A DNA stretch of 64,000 bases from Latrodectus hesperus (lineage: Eukaryota > Arthropoda > Arachnida > Araneae > Theridiidae). The position numbers and the translations under genes were made by a program. Positions within the stretch are counted from its first letter, which is position 1, and the number at the start of each line of letters is the position of its first letter. Of the stretch, positions 13,366 to 25,690 are shown piece after piece. Below the pieces are notes generated by a model that was given only the letters and a program-made list of their open reading frames with translations, made no database searches and was not told the origin of the DNA. The stretch spans positions 68,968,542 through 69,032,541 of the forward strand of contig CM075858.1 of assembly GCA_037975125.1 (NCBI GenBank), written 5' to 3'.

Positions 13366-15670
13366 ATAGTAAAACAATGCTGGCTACTTTTACCAAACGG
13401 TTTTTTAATTCCAAAAATAGGGGCATATTGTTTTTTATTACAAGGTTTCTATACAAGCCGGTGGTAACTTAGAACTATAGAAGCTGAACTATGAAATAAA
13501 ATATTCGCTTGAAAATTATTATCATGATGTTGATAAATCCGACATGATTCTCAGTTTCTGGTTAATGACATTTCAGATACGTTATTGTTGTTTGCCACCT
13601 TAGAATCATGGTATCATCAGTTTGCTAGAGTAACACAGACATCATGGTGCTAAGAATCCTGTATATGTTAATCAAATTTTGGCTTATAACATTTCTAATG
13701 TTTGTTATGTAGTTTGCTAATTCATTTATATATATTTTCATTTTAAACTTGTTGACAATTATTATACGTAGGTAGGTGTTATGAGGTTATTTAGAATTAT
13801 TTTGAATTTATGAATAGTTTTAAAAACTAATTTGACATAAGTTCTTACTCGTTGACAAATAATTTAGTAACCTATAGTGGAAAAGAATAAATTACCAGAA
13901 ACCAATATTACATAAATATGTAAATCTCATCTTCATGAAAAAATTTTGTTTCTTCATTACAATGCTTGATTATAGGGATATACAATATATTTGCTGAATC
14001 AAATATTTTGTCATGTGTTTCAAAATTGCTAATAAATGGAATTGTGATTTTAATTAATGGCAGCTGCAAATCTGTCAATATTTTAAATGGTTTTATTTTT
14101 AAAGGGAAACAAGCAAATTTTATTCAAAAGCTAATCATGTGAACATTTGGTGTTTTAATATTCTGTTACATTTCCATAATTAATATATTTTATGGTATAC
14201 AAAATCGAAATATTTTTCTTTTAATTAACTTTTAATACGGATAATGCCATATATTTTATTTTCACGTATTGTTACTCTGTAGTTATTAAATAGTTCATTT
14301 TAATTCACATATTTATTAACGATTATATCAAAGACAAAATATAACACAGCAATGTCAAGCATAAGTTTTAATTTTCAGTTGTCGAAGAAATATTTTTCCT
14401 TATTTTATATATCGTTTTCAAGTTAAAAATTGTTGCCATCTGGCTTTTACAAAATGAGTTACATGATGAATTAACCAGAATTAGTTTTCGATTTTGATTG
14501 CGAATTAGCACAAATTATTAACGTAATTTCAGAAAGAAATGCAGTGTCAGCCTGCATTAAGCACAAGCAATAAGCATTGAAATGAAAAATAATGCTTTAA
14601 AACACTTAAAAGGATAAATATTAATAAAATATTTCCATAACTTCAGAAAGACGTGACTTAAGTATAAGTACTTCAAGAAAAAAAAATAATTTAGAAACAT
14701 TTAAATTTCACAAAAACTCTGCTGCCAGTTAATTTAAAAACAGGATCACAATAAAGGTAACAGTACCTAAGCCATTTGGAAACATTTCTAAAATATATGA
14801 GATATTCCCCCCCCCACTGTATAAAGTGCATAAAATTTAGCAAAATTTGAAAATAAATTTGTTGTGAAATGCTAAAAACATACTCATTCAAAAAATACTT
14901 ATTTTTATTCACGAAACTTAATCAAAAGATATCATAGTATGTTATCAAGAATGTCATAAAAATAAGGTATTAGTTAAATCAAAATCAAAAAGAAAGTTTT
15001 ATCGTCTAAAATGCTTAATTTCTATAACCAGAATCCAGTCTGAAGTTTTAAAAGTTTGGTCTCCACAAATTGAATTACAAAGACTTGGAAAACCCTAGTC
15101 TAAATTAGAACTTAAATCGTTTAAACTTACTATTCCCAAACGCAAATTCTTATTTTATAATTTCCTTATTTGGGTGTACAATTTCAACGTTTTTGAGTTT
15201 GATACTGACCTCATTTTTGATTATATTTTCCCCTATTCCTATGAATTTCATTAACTACTTATTTATAATACAGCAACATTTTTTTATAATAAATAAATTA
15301 TTTATATAATTATTATACAATTAAAATATTTATTATAAAATTAAAATTATTTATATAATAAATAAATCACAGCATATATTTCGTTTCCAATGACGTTTAT
15401 TCTTGAAAATCAAATCAATTCTATGAGTAAGCTACGAGCAAAAATTCTCACCACAATTGATTCAAAATGATTAGCTTAATTAACTTAGAACGGAACGCAG
15501 ATTTATCTGGGACAGTTTTATTAATAACACAGGATTTAAATTTTACTGATGTGACATTTATCTAAACTCTCAAATAATTCCTATAAGTGCAAACTTAAAA
15601 TAAAATTTCTCACATAAGCAATAAAGTTTCTTGAATGTAATAAATTGTAATATTTTATTTATAAATTAAT
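13366..15670. other. AT-rich intergenic DNA, no gene seen
   Basis: No recognisable gene or transposon. The 73-codon minus-strand frame at 14691-14912 has no family motif. A C9 homopolymer lies at about 14808-14816. Confidence 0.55.
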
Positions 15671-15725
15671 CTAAATCAAAATTACTTTTAATGTATAATT
15701 AAAATTAAAAGTAATTTTGATTTAG
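15671..15725. repeat. Perfect 22-bp inverted repeat with 11-nt loop
   Basis: Arms 15671-15692 (CTAAATCAAAATTACTTTTAA plus T) and 15704-15725 are exact reverse complements around an 11-base AT loop. Perfect arms of this length in decaying AT-rich DNA imply a recent origin or ongoing template-switch correction. Confidence 0.85.
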
Positions 15726-17139
15726 GCTAATTATTATTGCTACTTTAAATGTTATTTATTAGTAACAATAAAGAATAAAATTTAAAAATAATCAATAATA
15801 ATTTTTGAATTAAAATTAATTTTTAATTTGAATTGAATTGCTAATAATTAAAAAAAATTATACAAACGTTAATTAAAATGAATTTAAGTTTCTGCAAATG
15901 GATTGAAGTTAAATCTTTGAATATCAGTACTTATTTATTAAAAATATTTTATTTTTTTTTTATTTTTGTAATACTATAATTAGATAAATGATCTTCTTTA
16001 ACAATTTTTATAAAGGAAATTGATGAGAAAAAATCTATTTAATAATTACCACTATATATAAAATCGTTCTATTTAAAACAATTTTGCTTATCAATTTCAC
16101 ATTACAACAGTTGCAAGAAGATTACTATTTTTAATTTCATGATCACAGATTAAATACATTTTTGAAAAAAAATAATTAGGAATATTTTATCTAAGTAAAT
16201 TGAAATTAAAAATAAAAATCTTTTTTTTTCTGTTTTATGTATAACGATATTTTCATAATAGTTTAAAAAAAGTACAGAAAGAATTGTTCTTTAAAAATAA
16301 AAATATTTTTTTTACTTTAATTTATTTTTTAAGAGAAACTGTTTCTCAAATTAATTTCATGACTAAAATGCAATTAATAGAAGTAATCACTTAATTCTTT
16401 ACTTTAATTGAATTACATATTTTTTCTTTAAGAAATTCCCATTTAACCGTCAGTCATTTTTATTTTGCTTATTTTAATTTTTCTCAATTAAAGCTAACTC
16501 ATTTCGTAAATAATTTTAAGTATTTTGATTGCCGGAAAACTCTCAACTTTCAAATTAGTTAATTAAACATTTAGCAATATTTAAAATGCTTTCAAAATTT
16601 GTAATTACTTAATTGATAGATGAAATCAATTGGAGATACTTGAAGTTTATAAATGAGAATAAGTAAACTTTCATTGAGGAACATTCTGTTCTAGCTGGAA
16701 AATAAGAAAATAAATAAATTGAACTTGATCACTATCACTACAGAAGTTGTAAAACCCAGAATGCTTATAAAAATTTGATACTTTTCGATAGTTGAAAAAT
16801 TAATGAAAGTATAAACAATCTATTTATGCTTAGAATATCTCATATTTTCATTTGCAAACATTTTCAGAGACAATAACTTTTCTATAAATAAATAAATGTG
16901 AATGAAATATCACACGCGCGCGTTTTGTATTTAATTTTCTATAATTCCTTTTCTCAATTTGAATGTCCTTTTTATCGACTGCTCATATTCTCAACTGTAA
17001 ATAGATTTCTGTTTTCTATTTTATTTATTTATTTGAAAAAGATTAGAATTTAATACAATGTTTACTTTCATATGTTTTAGTTCATCGTTTTATTTTACGT
17101 ACGTCAAAAGAGTAACTACTGCCTAATTGGATACCAAGG
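15726..17139. other. AT-rich intergenic DNA
   Basis: No gene or transposon signature. A short CACGCGCGCG patch at about 16912-16922 stands out as CpG-rich against the background. Confidence 0.55.
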
Positions 17140-17425
17140 TCCATATTTGAGAGAGTGGATCCTCTGGTGTTGCCATCTATTGGAGAATTGGAGAAGTCTT
17201 AGAGCAAAAGACGTATTTTTACCTTCATGGTGCTCTGATTAAACGAAAGGTGGCACTCTTCTGTCTTAGTTTCATACAGCCGTCAGTTTGGCTTGTGCAA
17301 GTGGCATAAGTAACAAGACCAATAACACGTCCACGGTTCTTTGACCAATCAAAAGATGAGTTGATTGTGCAGATTTTACACTCCCAGATCGTCTCATGTA
17401 ACATAGCATCCTTCGTTTGTCTATT
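17140..17425. other. Unclassified GC-richer island
   Basis: A block clearly less AT-rich than its flanks, starting near CCATATTTGAGAGAGTGGAT and containing GTTGCCATCTATTGG. The short motif (G)CCATCTATTG also occurs near 53553 and, in related form, reversed near 57213, so these may be remnants of one repeat family. No coding frame, splice pair or terminal repeats were found. A decayed transposon or a conserved non-coding or promoter segment are the alternatives. Confidence 0.3.
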
Positions 17426-18234
17426 TACCCACAGTGTATTTTATATTTATTTAATTTTTTTTAATTCTTGAAAAAGTATCATTTTCCTTTTCATTCGTTG
17501 CCATATATGAAGCGCTTTTATCTTGAAGCAAACTGTTTTAAACAAAGCCAAGTAAATAGTCAACATGTTAAAAATAGGATATATATAAATCACTTTGCTT
17601 TTATGTATCGCATCTATCCTTCACTCCCAAAGGCCGGTAAATTTTTCTCATTGTATACCTACGCCCACTAGTATATTTTAATTGAGAAACTAGATATTTT
17701 TTCAAACATACTTAAATGTTTATAAAGTATTGAAGTTTTTACTGTCTTTTTTATCATCAAAACATTTGAATCATCGATTTTAAAATTAAAATTATTTTTC
17801 TCTAATAACCACCACAAAAAGATTTTCCGTATATCAAAATTACTTATTAATATATTCATACCAAAAAATATTAATAAATAGCTGGACAAGGTACTTCATA
17901 GACAGTAATATTAATGATAAACAAGACATTTATATAAAAAGTTTATTTCTCTTTCTGATACATGTTTCAAACTTTTTTACATAGTCTTAAGCATTTTGTT
18001 GAAGAAATTAAAAATAATTGAGCAATTTAAGTAATTATTTCAACAATTTTAAAAGCATTTTTCATCAAATTTCTCAAAAAGAAATTTTATTTGCCTTGTA
18101 TTTCTTTTGAAATAATCATTACATTGTAACTCTTTAATTGAGTTTGCATGTTATGACATGCCTCTGTCAAGCATATAGTCTAGACTACATTAATAGAACA
18201 AAATTTATGCTTCAAGTCTTTCTTTTTATACACA

Positions 18235-18490
18235 ATCTTCAAAGGGTAAGAGGTGGAAAAAATAGGAGACGAAAGAACTTTAAAGTCCCTAGTCGTTGAG
18301 CATTTTTATCTAAAATAGATCTTCTTCTTTACATCATGCTGGTAGCTCTTGAAGTGCCTGGTTTTGCATAAATCTTTAACCTCTGCCTAGCAAGAGGCCA
18401 CTATGAAAAAAATCGTTTTAGTATCAGGTTCTTCACAACGCTTCGATGAAGAGGAAAGTACCTAAGTACTTCTACACTGTTCTTGTCTTT
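18235..18490. other. Unclassified GC-richer island
   Basis: A block with balanced composition (AGGTGGAAAAAATAGGAGAC to GTACCTAAGTACTTC) between AT-rich flanks. It contains AGTCCCTAGTCGT at 18284-18296, a 13-mer also present exactly at 27279-27291 in another GC-richer island. This suggests both hold pieces of one repeat family. No coding capacity is evident. Confidence 0.3.
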
Positions 18491-18603
18491 GATGCAATGT
18501 TAAATATTTTTAAGATAGGGCCAACATACGCTTTGATATTTCTATGCACCATTTTTATAAATACATGTGTAACTTTATAAGTAAATAAATTTACACTTAA
18601 TGC

Positions 18604-18707
<104 letters not shown>

Positions 18708-19639
18708 ACGCCGTTGAAATTAAATGATGAAAATATAGTATATTTTATTTAAAACATTAATAAATGTACTATAGTTCTTGACATCTAAAAAAATATATTT
18801 TAATTTTGTATATATTATTAAATGTATCTCTTTTAGGACTGAAAATCAAACTTATGAAGCCCTTTAAATAATGAAGATTGAGTTATTTTGATACTGCTTA
18901 TTTATCTAACACTTTTGATTGCACCTCTAAATATAAAAATTTCCTTTTAATATCTTGAGAGGAAGTTAATGTGAATTGAAGGTGTGAATGTATATAATTT
19001 ACATAAAAGTTTAATTTTGCTAAATTTATTTCATTAATATTAAAAGTTTCAGCTATTTTTATTAATTTCAATTACTAAGCACATTTTAATGGCATAGATG
19101 CTTCTAAATATTTTCTTACATATTTTTATTAATTTAGGAAAATAGTGGATAAAAAACTTGCTAAAAATAAATCCGTCTGTGTGATTTCCTGTTATAATTT
19201 TCATTCAAACAATTGCCTTTTACTGTACGTCTGAAACCACCATTAAACTCCTATTTTTGAAGAAATATTTTTTAAAAATTATAATATATTTACAATGTCA
19301 TTTAGTTATTTCATGTACAATATTTCAAAAGAATCTTACATAAGAAAATAAAGAAAAAAATGTAATGTAACAATTTCTTTATATAAATTTTATTACTTTC
19401 GGTGTAAACAAAAATGTATACTGAAAAAATTTAAGGAAAGGTGACAAAAATGTATTTACCATTTAATCTACAGATGTTCTAATTTAATATTGAGGCTTAT
19501 CTAAATAGGTTAATTAGTAAAACTATGGAAATGAATCTACCATTTTGAAGTAGATCAGAAGATAGGAAGTATACATGTTATTCAATTACGTTGTGAAAAA
19601 TCGCATTAACTGCTTCGTTACTTTTTTGGGGAACTCCTA

Positions 19640-20903
19640 CGAGGGTCACTCTGAATATTTTGAGATACAACTAGGTTTTTAAAGTTATACTTACAAAATT
19701 TTAGGTGTGTTCAAAGTAGTCTCTTCCAGCATCACTGCACTTTTGTAGACGAATTTTCCACAGATTAAGTGCTTCAAGCCATTCATTTCTTCGAATAGAT
19801 GAAAAAATGCATTTATAGCCACTATTAATATCTTCTTCTGAATGAAAACGATGTCCACGTAAGTTTATTTTTAGATTAAAGAATAACCAAAAGTAGCACA
19901 TGACTAGATCAGGTGAATACGGCGGATGTTCGATCACTTTAATTTGTTTTTGTTTAAGAAACTCAACTGTTAATCCGGCTGTATGTGAAGATGCATTGTC
20001 ATGGTGAAGCATTAGTCCCCTAACATTCAGTTCTTGTAGAATTTCTGGAAGACATTTAGTGGTATACCAGTTTGCTGTTACTGTCTTCTGTCCTTCCAAC
20101 TTGATGGCTTTGACCAATCCCGTACTTCTGAAGAAAACAGCATACATCACTTTTTTCAGTGCACGTTGTTTTTTCACCATTGTCGGCGTAGGATCATCTT
20201 CAAAGACCCATACTTCGCTTTCTTGACGTGTTGGAACGTCAAAAAACGGTATGTACGTTTCATCACCTGTTACAATTTTAGAAATGATGCGGTGGCCACC
20301 ATCATTCAGCATATTAAGAGTTTCTTTACTGATTCTGACATGCTCCTCTTTTTGATGCTCAGTTAGATTATGGAGAACCCAACGGCAAACTACTTTTTTC
20401 ATATGTAATTCTGCATGAATGATTTTGTGTATGGCTGCGGATCCAATGTTAAGTTCCTTCTGTATCATTTGATAGGTACAGCGATTATCATCCATTAACA
20501 TTTTTCGTATGGCAGACACATTATCCGGGATTACTGCCGACGGCGGCCTTCCTGTGTGTTCTTCGTCCTGAAGAAAATTGCGACCTCTTCTAAATTCTCT
20601 AAACCATCTGAATACAGTAGCACGAGTTGGAGATTCATCACCAAATGCTATTTGCAACCGTTGAACGCATTCTTCTTGATTTAATCCTGCTTTGAAATCG
20701 TAGAAAATCATAGCGCGAAAATGTTCTCACGTCAACTCGTTTTTCTCTTCTGTTTAAAATGTATTCCACACTAAACAAGTTGAAGTAAGTCAGTAAAAAA
20801 CCGTCTTCTGTGTTAAAATACTTTGTACTTTAAAATTAAACCGTTATTTTTATTTTGTAAATTCTCGTCTGCGCGCATCTCAAAAATTTCCGAGTAACCC
20901 TCG
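19640..20903 (-). mobile_element. Full-length mariner transposon with TA duplication
   Basis: A 1264-bp element with terminal inverted repeats at 19640-19666 and 20877-20903 (CGAGGGTYACTCKGAA...TTTTGAGAT, about 23 of 27 positions matching). It is flanked on both sides by TA (19638-19639 and 20904-20905), the mariner target duplication. The transposase frame lies on the minus strand. Length, TIR sequence class and target site all fit a canonical mariner. Better preserved than the Tc1-like copy in this window, it looks like a younger insertion. Confidence 0.95.
19701..20711 (-). CDS. Mariner transposase frame, open but catalytically disabled (DD34D to DD34Y)
   Basis: A 336-codon frame matching mariner transposases along its whole length. 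The N-terminal helix-turn-helix DNA-binding region includes MIFYDFKAGLNQEECVQRLQ (residues 1-20) and ATVFRWFREFRRGR (31-44). The linker motif is WVLHNL at 111-116, where the family has WVPHxL. Catalytic D150 is in VTGDET and D238 in HHDNASSHTA. The third catalytic Asp, 34 residues further on, is Tyr273 (codon at 19893-19895, TAC for GAC), inside SPDLVMCYFWLF where the family has SPDLAPxDFxLF. Upstream of the Met, an in-frame stop (TGA where the family has Arg) interrupts the usual EHFRAMIFYDF start, so about ten N-terminal residues are cut off. The open frame is therefore misleading: the protein should be unable to cleave DNA, though DNA binding might persist. Expression is unknown; no promoter beyond the TIR region is visible. 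Confidence 0.9.
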   Translation of the reverse strand: MIFYDFKAGLNQEECVQRLQIAFGDESPTRATVFRWFREFRRGRNFLQDEEHTGRPPSAVIPDNVSAIRKMLMDDNRCTYQMIQKELNIGSAAIHKIIHAELHMKKVVCRWVLHNLTEHQKEEHVRISKETLNMLNDGGHRIISKIVTGDETYIPFFDVPTRQESEVWVFEDDPTPTMVKKQRALKKVMYAVFFRSTGLVKAIKLEGQKTVTANWYTTKCLPEILQELNVRGLMLHHDNASSHTAGLTVEFLKQKQIKVIEHPPYSPDLVMCYFWLFFNLKINLRGHRFHSEEDINSGYKCIFSSIRRNEWLEALNLWKIRLQKCSDAGRDYFEHT

Positions 20904-21125
20904 TATACAGTTGAACAACTGTATATTTCATGACATAATCCATCTAACTAGTAATTTATACGAATATTGGTTACAATTAAAAAAATTTCATTATCCTGTT
21001 AATTTGTCCATTAACTACATATTATTTAGTATTTTAAAAATAATTAGAGAATTTTTATAAATTAATCCAATAATTTTAGCCCTTGAATTAACAAAGAATT
21101 GCTTGAAGTATAATGTATAAATTGC

Positions 21126-21162
21126 TTATGAAATAAAATATAGTGTATATTTTATTTCATAA
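21126..21162. repeat. 17-bp perfect inverted repeat, 3-nt loop
   Basis: Arms 21126-21142 (TTATGAAATAAAATATA) and 21146-21162 are exact reverse complements around GTG. A related ATAAAATATAGTATATATTTTAT sequence follows at about 21174-21197, giving two adjacent hairpins of similar sequence. Confidence 0.75.
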
Positions 21163-21199
21163 ATATAAATATATAAAATATAGTATATATTTTATTTTA

Positions 21200-22205
21200 A
21201 TGCAAAATTTCTAGTTAATTATACGTTAACAATTTGTGAGAACACATCAGTATGTATATTCCTCTTTTTGTCCGTTGTCCAAGACTTTTTTCCTCTTTTT
21301 GTAAAAAAAAATCTTTCCCAAGGATTGCGAACCTCCTTCCAAAAAATGATTGCGAACTTTCTTGCAAAAAATGTGCTATAAAATATCACAGAGGCTCTAA
21401 ACTTAAATACATATTTCCAATTATAAAAACTATATGGTCCTCTATTTATAATATTCATAAAATTACTCCTTTTTCTAATTTATAACAACACTTTACAACA
21501 ACATTTTATAATATTATGGAAACTTAAATTAAGAATAATTATGCATTTTATTTCTAATTTATATTGCATTATCTTATACCAAAACATCATATATTGATTT
21601 GGTTTATAAGATAAGTTTTGATGTCCACAAATTGCACCTTAACTTACGTGCTAGAAGTAATAATTTCTTTCTTCCGAATAAAAAAAAGTTTCATTTTTTA
21701 AATACCGAACAAAAAGCCAATATTCAAATATTTTTATATATTGTAACTATGTTACTTTAATGCAGGTCATTTTAATAAAATTCATTGCAATTTTACTAGA
21801 ATTAAAATGGACAGATAATAATTTTAAAAAAATCACTTTTCATTTTATCTCAATAAAAATCAAATATTTACAAATAATTTCTTGAATACATATACATCAT
21901 AATTCATTATAAATTCTTCTATTAATTATTATATATTTGATATTTACCCTCTAATTTAAATATTTATATATCTCTGAGAATACATCAAATATTTATTAAT
22001 AACTATCGACTGAAGTAATTAACATCTAAACTATGTTTGAAGAGTAAAACTAACATTTAAAATATTTTGATATTTTTTATAAAGCTTAATATTGTCTGCA
22101 TCATTCATTGATAAAAATTTATGCAAATATGTGTTTTAAATTTGCAAAATGTTTCACTAAGCTTAAAGCAATATCATGTAAAAAAGTACATTACTATTCC
22201 TTGTA
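21200..22205. other. AT-rich intergenic DNA
   Basis: Overlapping open frames on both strands near 21219-21485 have no family motif and no splice context, so I do not call them genes. No transposon ends were found. Confidence 0.5.
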
Positions 22206-22600
22206 TCTCAAAATGAATGTATAAACCTTTGATCGGCGAATAAGAAACTAGCTTACTAAGCCCCAGTCGCAGTTTATTAGCAAGAGAAACATCTGCAAGT
22301 GTACCCAGGAGGTTGCTTTAATAAGGAATTATCGTCCCATGGTGGAATGGGAACCATCAACAAGATCTCCTTTAATGCTCCACGTGATCATCTGTTTCTC
22401 AAGCTGTTATGATCTCAAAATAAAAAGTAACTCTTTGAAAAGAAATGACCATGGAGAAGAACACATATTTTCCCTCCTATTTTCGTGGTTACAGCAATTT
22501 CCCTTGGCCATTGCCGAAACGTTGGAATTGTTTCTCATTTTGATCGTCTGACTCAATTACAAACGAAATAGAAACAGCTGTCATCATTTGGAATTAAAAA
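22206..22600. other. Unclassified GC-richer island
   Basis: A stretch of balanced composition (from about CCTTTGATCGGCG to GAGCAATGTGGCAAC). It has a 70-codon + strand frame (22339-22551) rich in hydrophobic residues towards its end, but no recognisable family, signal or splice context. It may be an old repeat or a conserved non-coding element; I cannot tell which. Confidence 0.3.
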
Positions 22601-24325
22601 GAGCAATGTGGCAACAATATAAAATCGTCTGCTTAATGGATAATATATCGTTTTAATATTTATGAAGGCTCATAAAAGAAATAAGTGAAAATTACTTGAA
22701 GATGAAAATATCATGATTCTATAAAATAAATAAAATGCCTAATTATTTAGCAGTTTATAGCTATATTAACCTTTTTATTGGTATATAAAATTTCTTCTTT
22801 GAACCATTATTTTTTTCTACTTTATTATATAATTATAACTCTATAAGTTAAGAGGTTAGAAATGCTTTCATCACTGCCTAGATGGTACAGACTTTATGAT
22901 AGTTTATTTTTAATTTTAAAACAAAATAGTTGCGTGTGTATTATTTACATAAACGCAGGCAGAAAAATAGTCCTGCTAAATTTAAGAATTTCCGAATTTA
23001 GATGTGTATGAGCAATAACACAAATTAATTTTATTCGCATTAGAAATATCGATATAATTTTTAAAATTTAATTTATTTGAAATTTATGTGAATTTTTTTT
23101 AATTTATAGCAGAATAATTAAATCGCTTATTTAAATCGTATGTAGGTATGTACAAAAAATATGAATTTTTATAGAACTGACAAAATATTTTCTTTATAAG
23201 ATGATTTTTTTCAAGAATTAATTTAGAAGCAGAAGAAAAGACATTTCTCTATAATAAAATCAACAGGCTTAAGATAATTTAGTTTTCATTTTGAAGTTTT
23301 TAGATTTTTTATTTAAAAAATAGAAATATCATATTAATGTATTGCGAAACATGAAATATTTAATCCAAAACATTGATTAGATATTTAGAAAAATACTGAA
23401 TATTCATAAAATATTTCGTTGTGGGTTTTCCAAAGGGAAGTAAATCAATACAGAGTGTTGTAAAAATAAAATGTAAATGCATGAGTTATTTCAATTATTT
23501 TATTCTTTTTCGTTTTATAACATCTCATGTAGTAAAATTCAAATTTCAATAAAATATCATAGGAGGTTTTGTTGTACGCAAATTTAAAATTTTACTAAAA
23601 ACACATTATGTTTTTATTCGTAACATTATGTATGTGACATATTTATGTTACATTACGTTGTGAAGCAAATTTCTGCTGTTGTGCTGAAGTGAAGTAGTGA
23701 GATTTGTCCCAAAATTAGGAAAAGTTTCCTAAAAAATGAAAAAAAAACATTTCGTATAGGAAACCTTTCTTCAGAAATATTTTAATCAAGTGATGGACAA
23801 TCGATTGTGAGTTGGTGATAAATATAATTCATATCAGCATAAATTTCTTAGATTCACATAGCATAAAAAGTACATTTATTTTAGCTACATACTTTACTTA
23901 TTTGTTCAAACTCAAAGACATAATTCTAAAACTCTTAAATTCAATTAATGATTCAAATAACAATTTTCATGATAACTTCTTGGACTTTCTCTTTTACACC
24001 ACACTTGAGAAGAGCAAATGGGGAATGACTTATTTTTATATGAGTTTAATAAATAAATCAATTTATAATAATGAATAAGAAAACTCAGTTTTTATAGATT
24101 TCTATTTTAATAACTTAATAGCTTTTGAGTTGTGCTTGATTATTTCATAGTAACTAAACTATTACTAACATAATTCCCACACATGCATAAATAATAGTGC
24201 AAAAACTTCTTTATAAATAATTTTTAATTTTTAAATACACAATATCTGTATTTTTGTCATATTTGTTATTATTATTACATTTCTCATTGGCTTAAAAAGT
24301 CTATGACATCAGATATTGTTGGACC

Positions 24326-24721
24326 AAATTTACTGTACGGTCACACTTGGCGCGTTTTTTGGCGAACATTTTTACTGGAAACCCGGCAAACTAGTATTTT
24401 GGCAATCCTACTTGTCATTAATTTCTCATGAATATTTACCGATTTAAATTCATTAATATAAAATTTAATCAAAAATTTTATGGATAATTTAACATATCAA
24501 CTTTGTTATTTTACCATTGATGTTTGAAATCTATAAATCTGCGTTTTTTGTTAATTTTGTAAAATTAGTTAAGCATATTGTTATATATCAACAATGTATG
24601 AAATATATGTCACTATTTCAGCCATTTTCTTCCCGACGTTTTTCCCGATCGGAAATTCGTCATTCGGTCACCCTTGGCGACTTTTTGAAAATTTCGCCAA
24701 GGGTGACCGTACGATAAATTT
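24326..24721. mobile_element. MITE-like element with 27-bp terminal inverted repeats
   Basis: Left end 24326-24352 and right end 24695-24721 are reverse complements at 24 of 27 positions, with core GTACGGTCAC.CTTGGCG. The right end carries a second, inverted copy of the motif. Arms 24665-24680 (CGGTCACCCTTGGCGA) and 24694-24709 form a perfect 16-bp hairpin with a 13-nt loop. There is no coding capacity in about 396 bp. This fits a non-autonomous DNA transposon; superfamily and target duplication could not be settled. Confidence 0.75.
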
Positions 24722-25254
24722 TTACCGATAATGTTTCAACTGCATCACATGTATTTAATTACAACATCGTATTGAGACAGAGTCGTAAATCCGACTTGTT
24801 GATGAATTAGCTCTCTACTTTCAAATCGTATTCTTAGAGTAACAGCAAACAAGGCGAAGTTCATATCCTAATGTTTGAGAATATAATCGAAGATTATTTT
24901 GTTAATAAAACGATTTCTTATATAAATATCAAATCACAAGAGTTTGAGAACCTATTTTCCATTGATATAAGACATTAACACGCTGACAATAAAACTGAAG
25001 AAAAAGCAAAATAAAAAAGACAAGACAAAAAATCCACTTTTTCCACTCAGTTTAAATCGGCAAGGACTATTTAAATGTTTAAAAATTTCATTAATTAATA
25101 AATTTCTAAAGTCTTCATAATTGCAATATTTGTAAGCAATCTCTTTGAAATCTTAAGATTAATGCCTTGCTTACGACAAAATTAAAATTTTTTTATAATT
25201 TTTTAATAATAAAGTGGTTGTTTTTTGGCTTTCTCCAGTTTTATAGTTATATAT

Positions 25255-25690
25255 TTGCCTTATTTCTAAAATGGCCATATACACTACTGAAGAGTCAAAG
25301 CGTTATGACAACCTCCATACTTTGAAGTTGAGCTCACTTATATCTATCGTAGTAGAAACATGGTACAGTGTAGAAGGATGCATGATTTATTGGGATTTCC
25401 TAAAGACTTGAAATAAGTATCTTTGAAGCTGCTTGGTCATTGGCTGCTTCTGGTGCGGTCTATATGAATACTTTTCCCTAGTGAAAAAATGATTTTGAGA
25501 TGAGTAGTAGACATCACTGTGATAGATGTCCATACATTATTAACCATACAAAATGTCAAAGGTTATTTCTATTCTTATAAGCCTCTATTCTCTGGCAGCT
25601 ATAGATGCTGACAAGCACCACCGACCTGTGTGAATACAAATACTTCTACTTTGACTAGTATTAAATTCAGTTTTTAACGTACTTACCGTT
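25255..25690. other. Unclassified GC-richer island
   Basis: From about ATGGCCATATACACTACTGAAG to CCACCGACCTGTGTG the composition is more balanced than the surroundings. Frames are broken and no motif is recognisable. It is probably an old repeat. Confidence 0.25.

Noticed and set aside
20166..20366. 66-codon + strand frame
   Set aside because: It is antisense to the mariner transposase.
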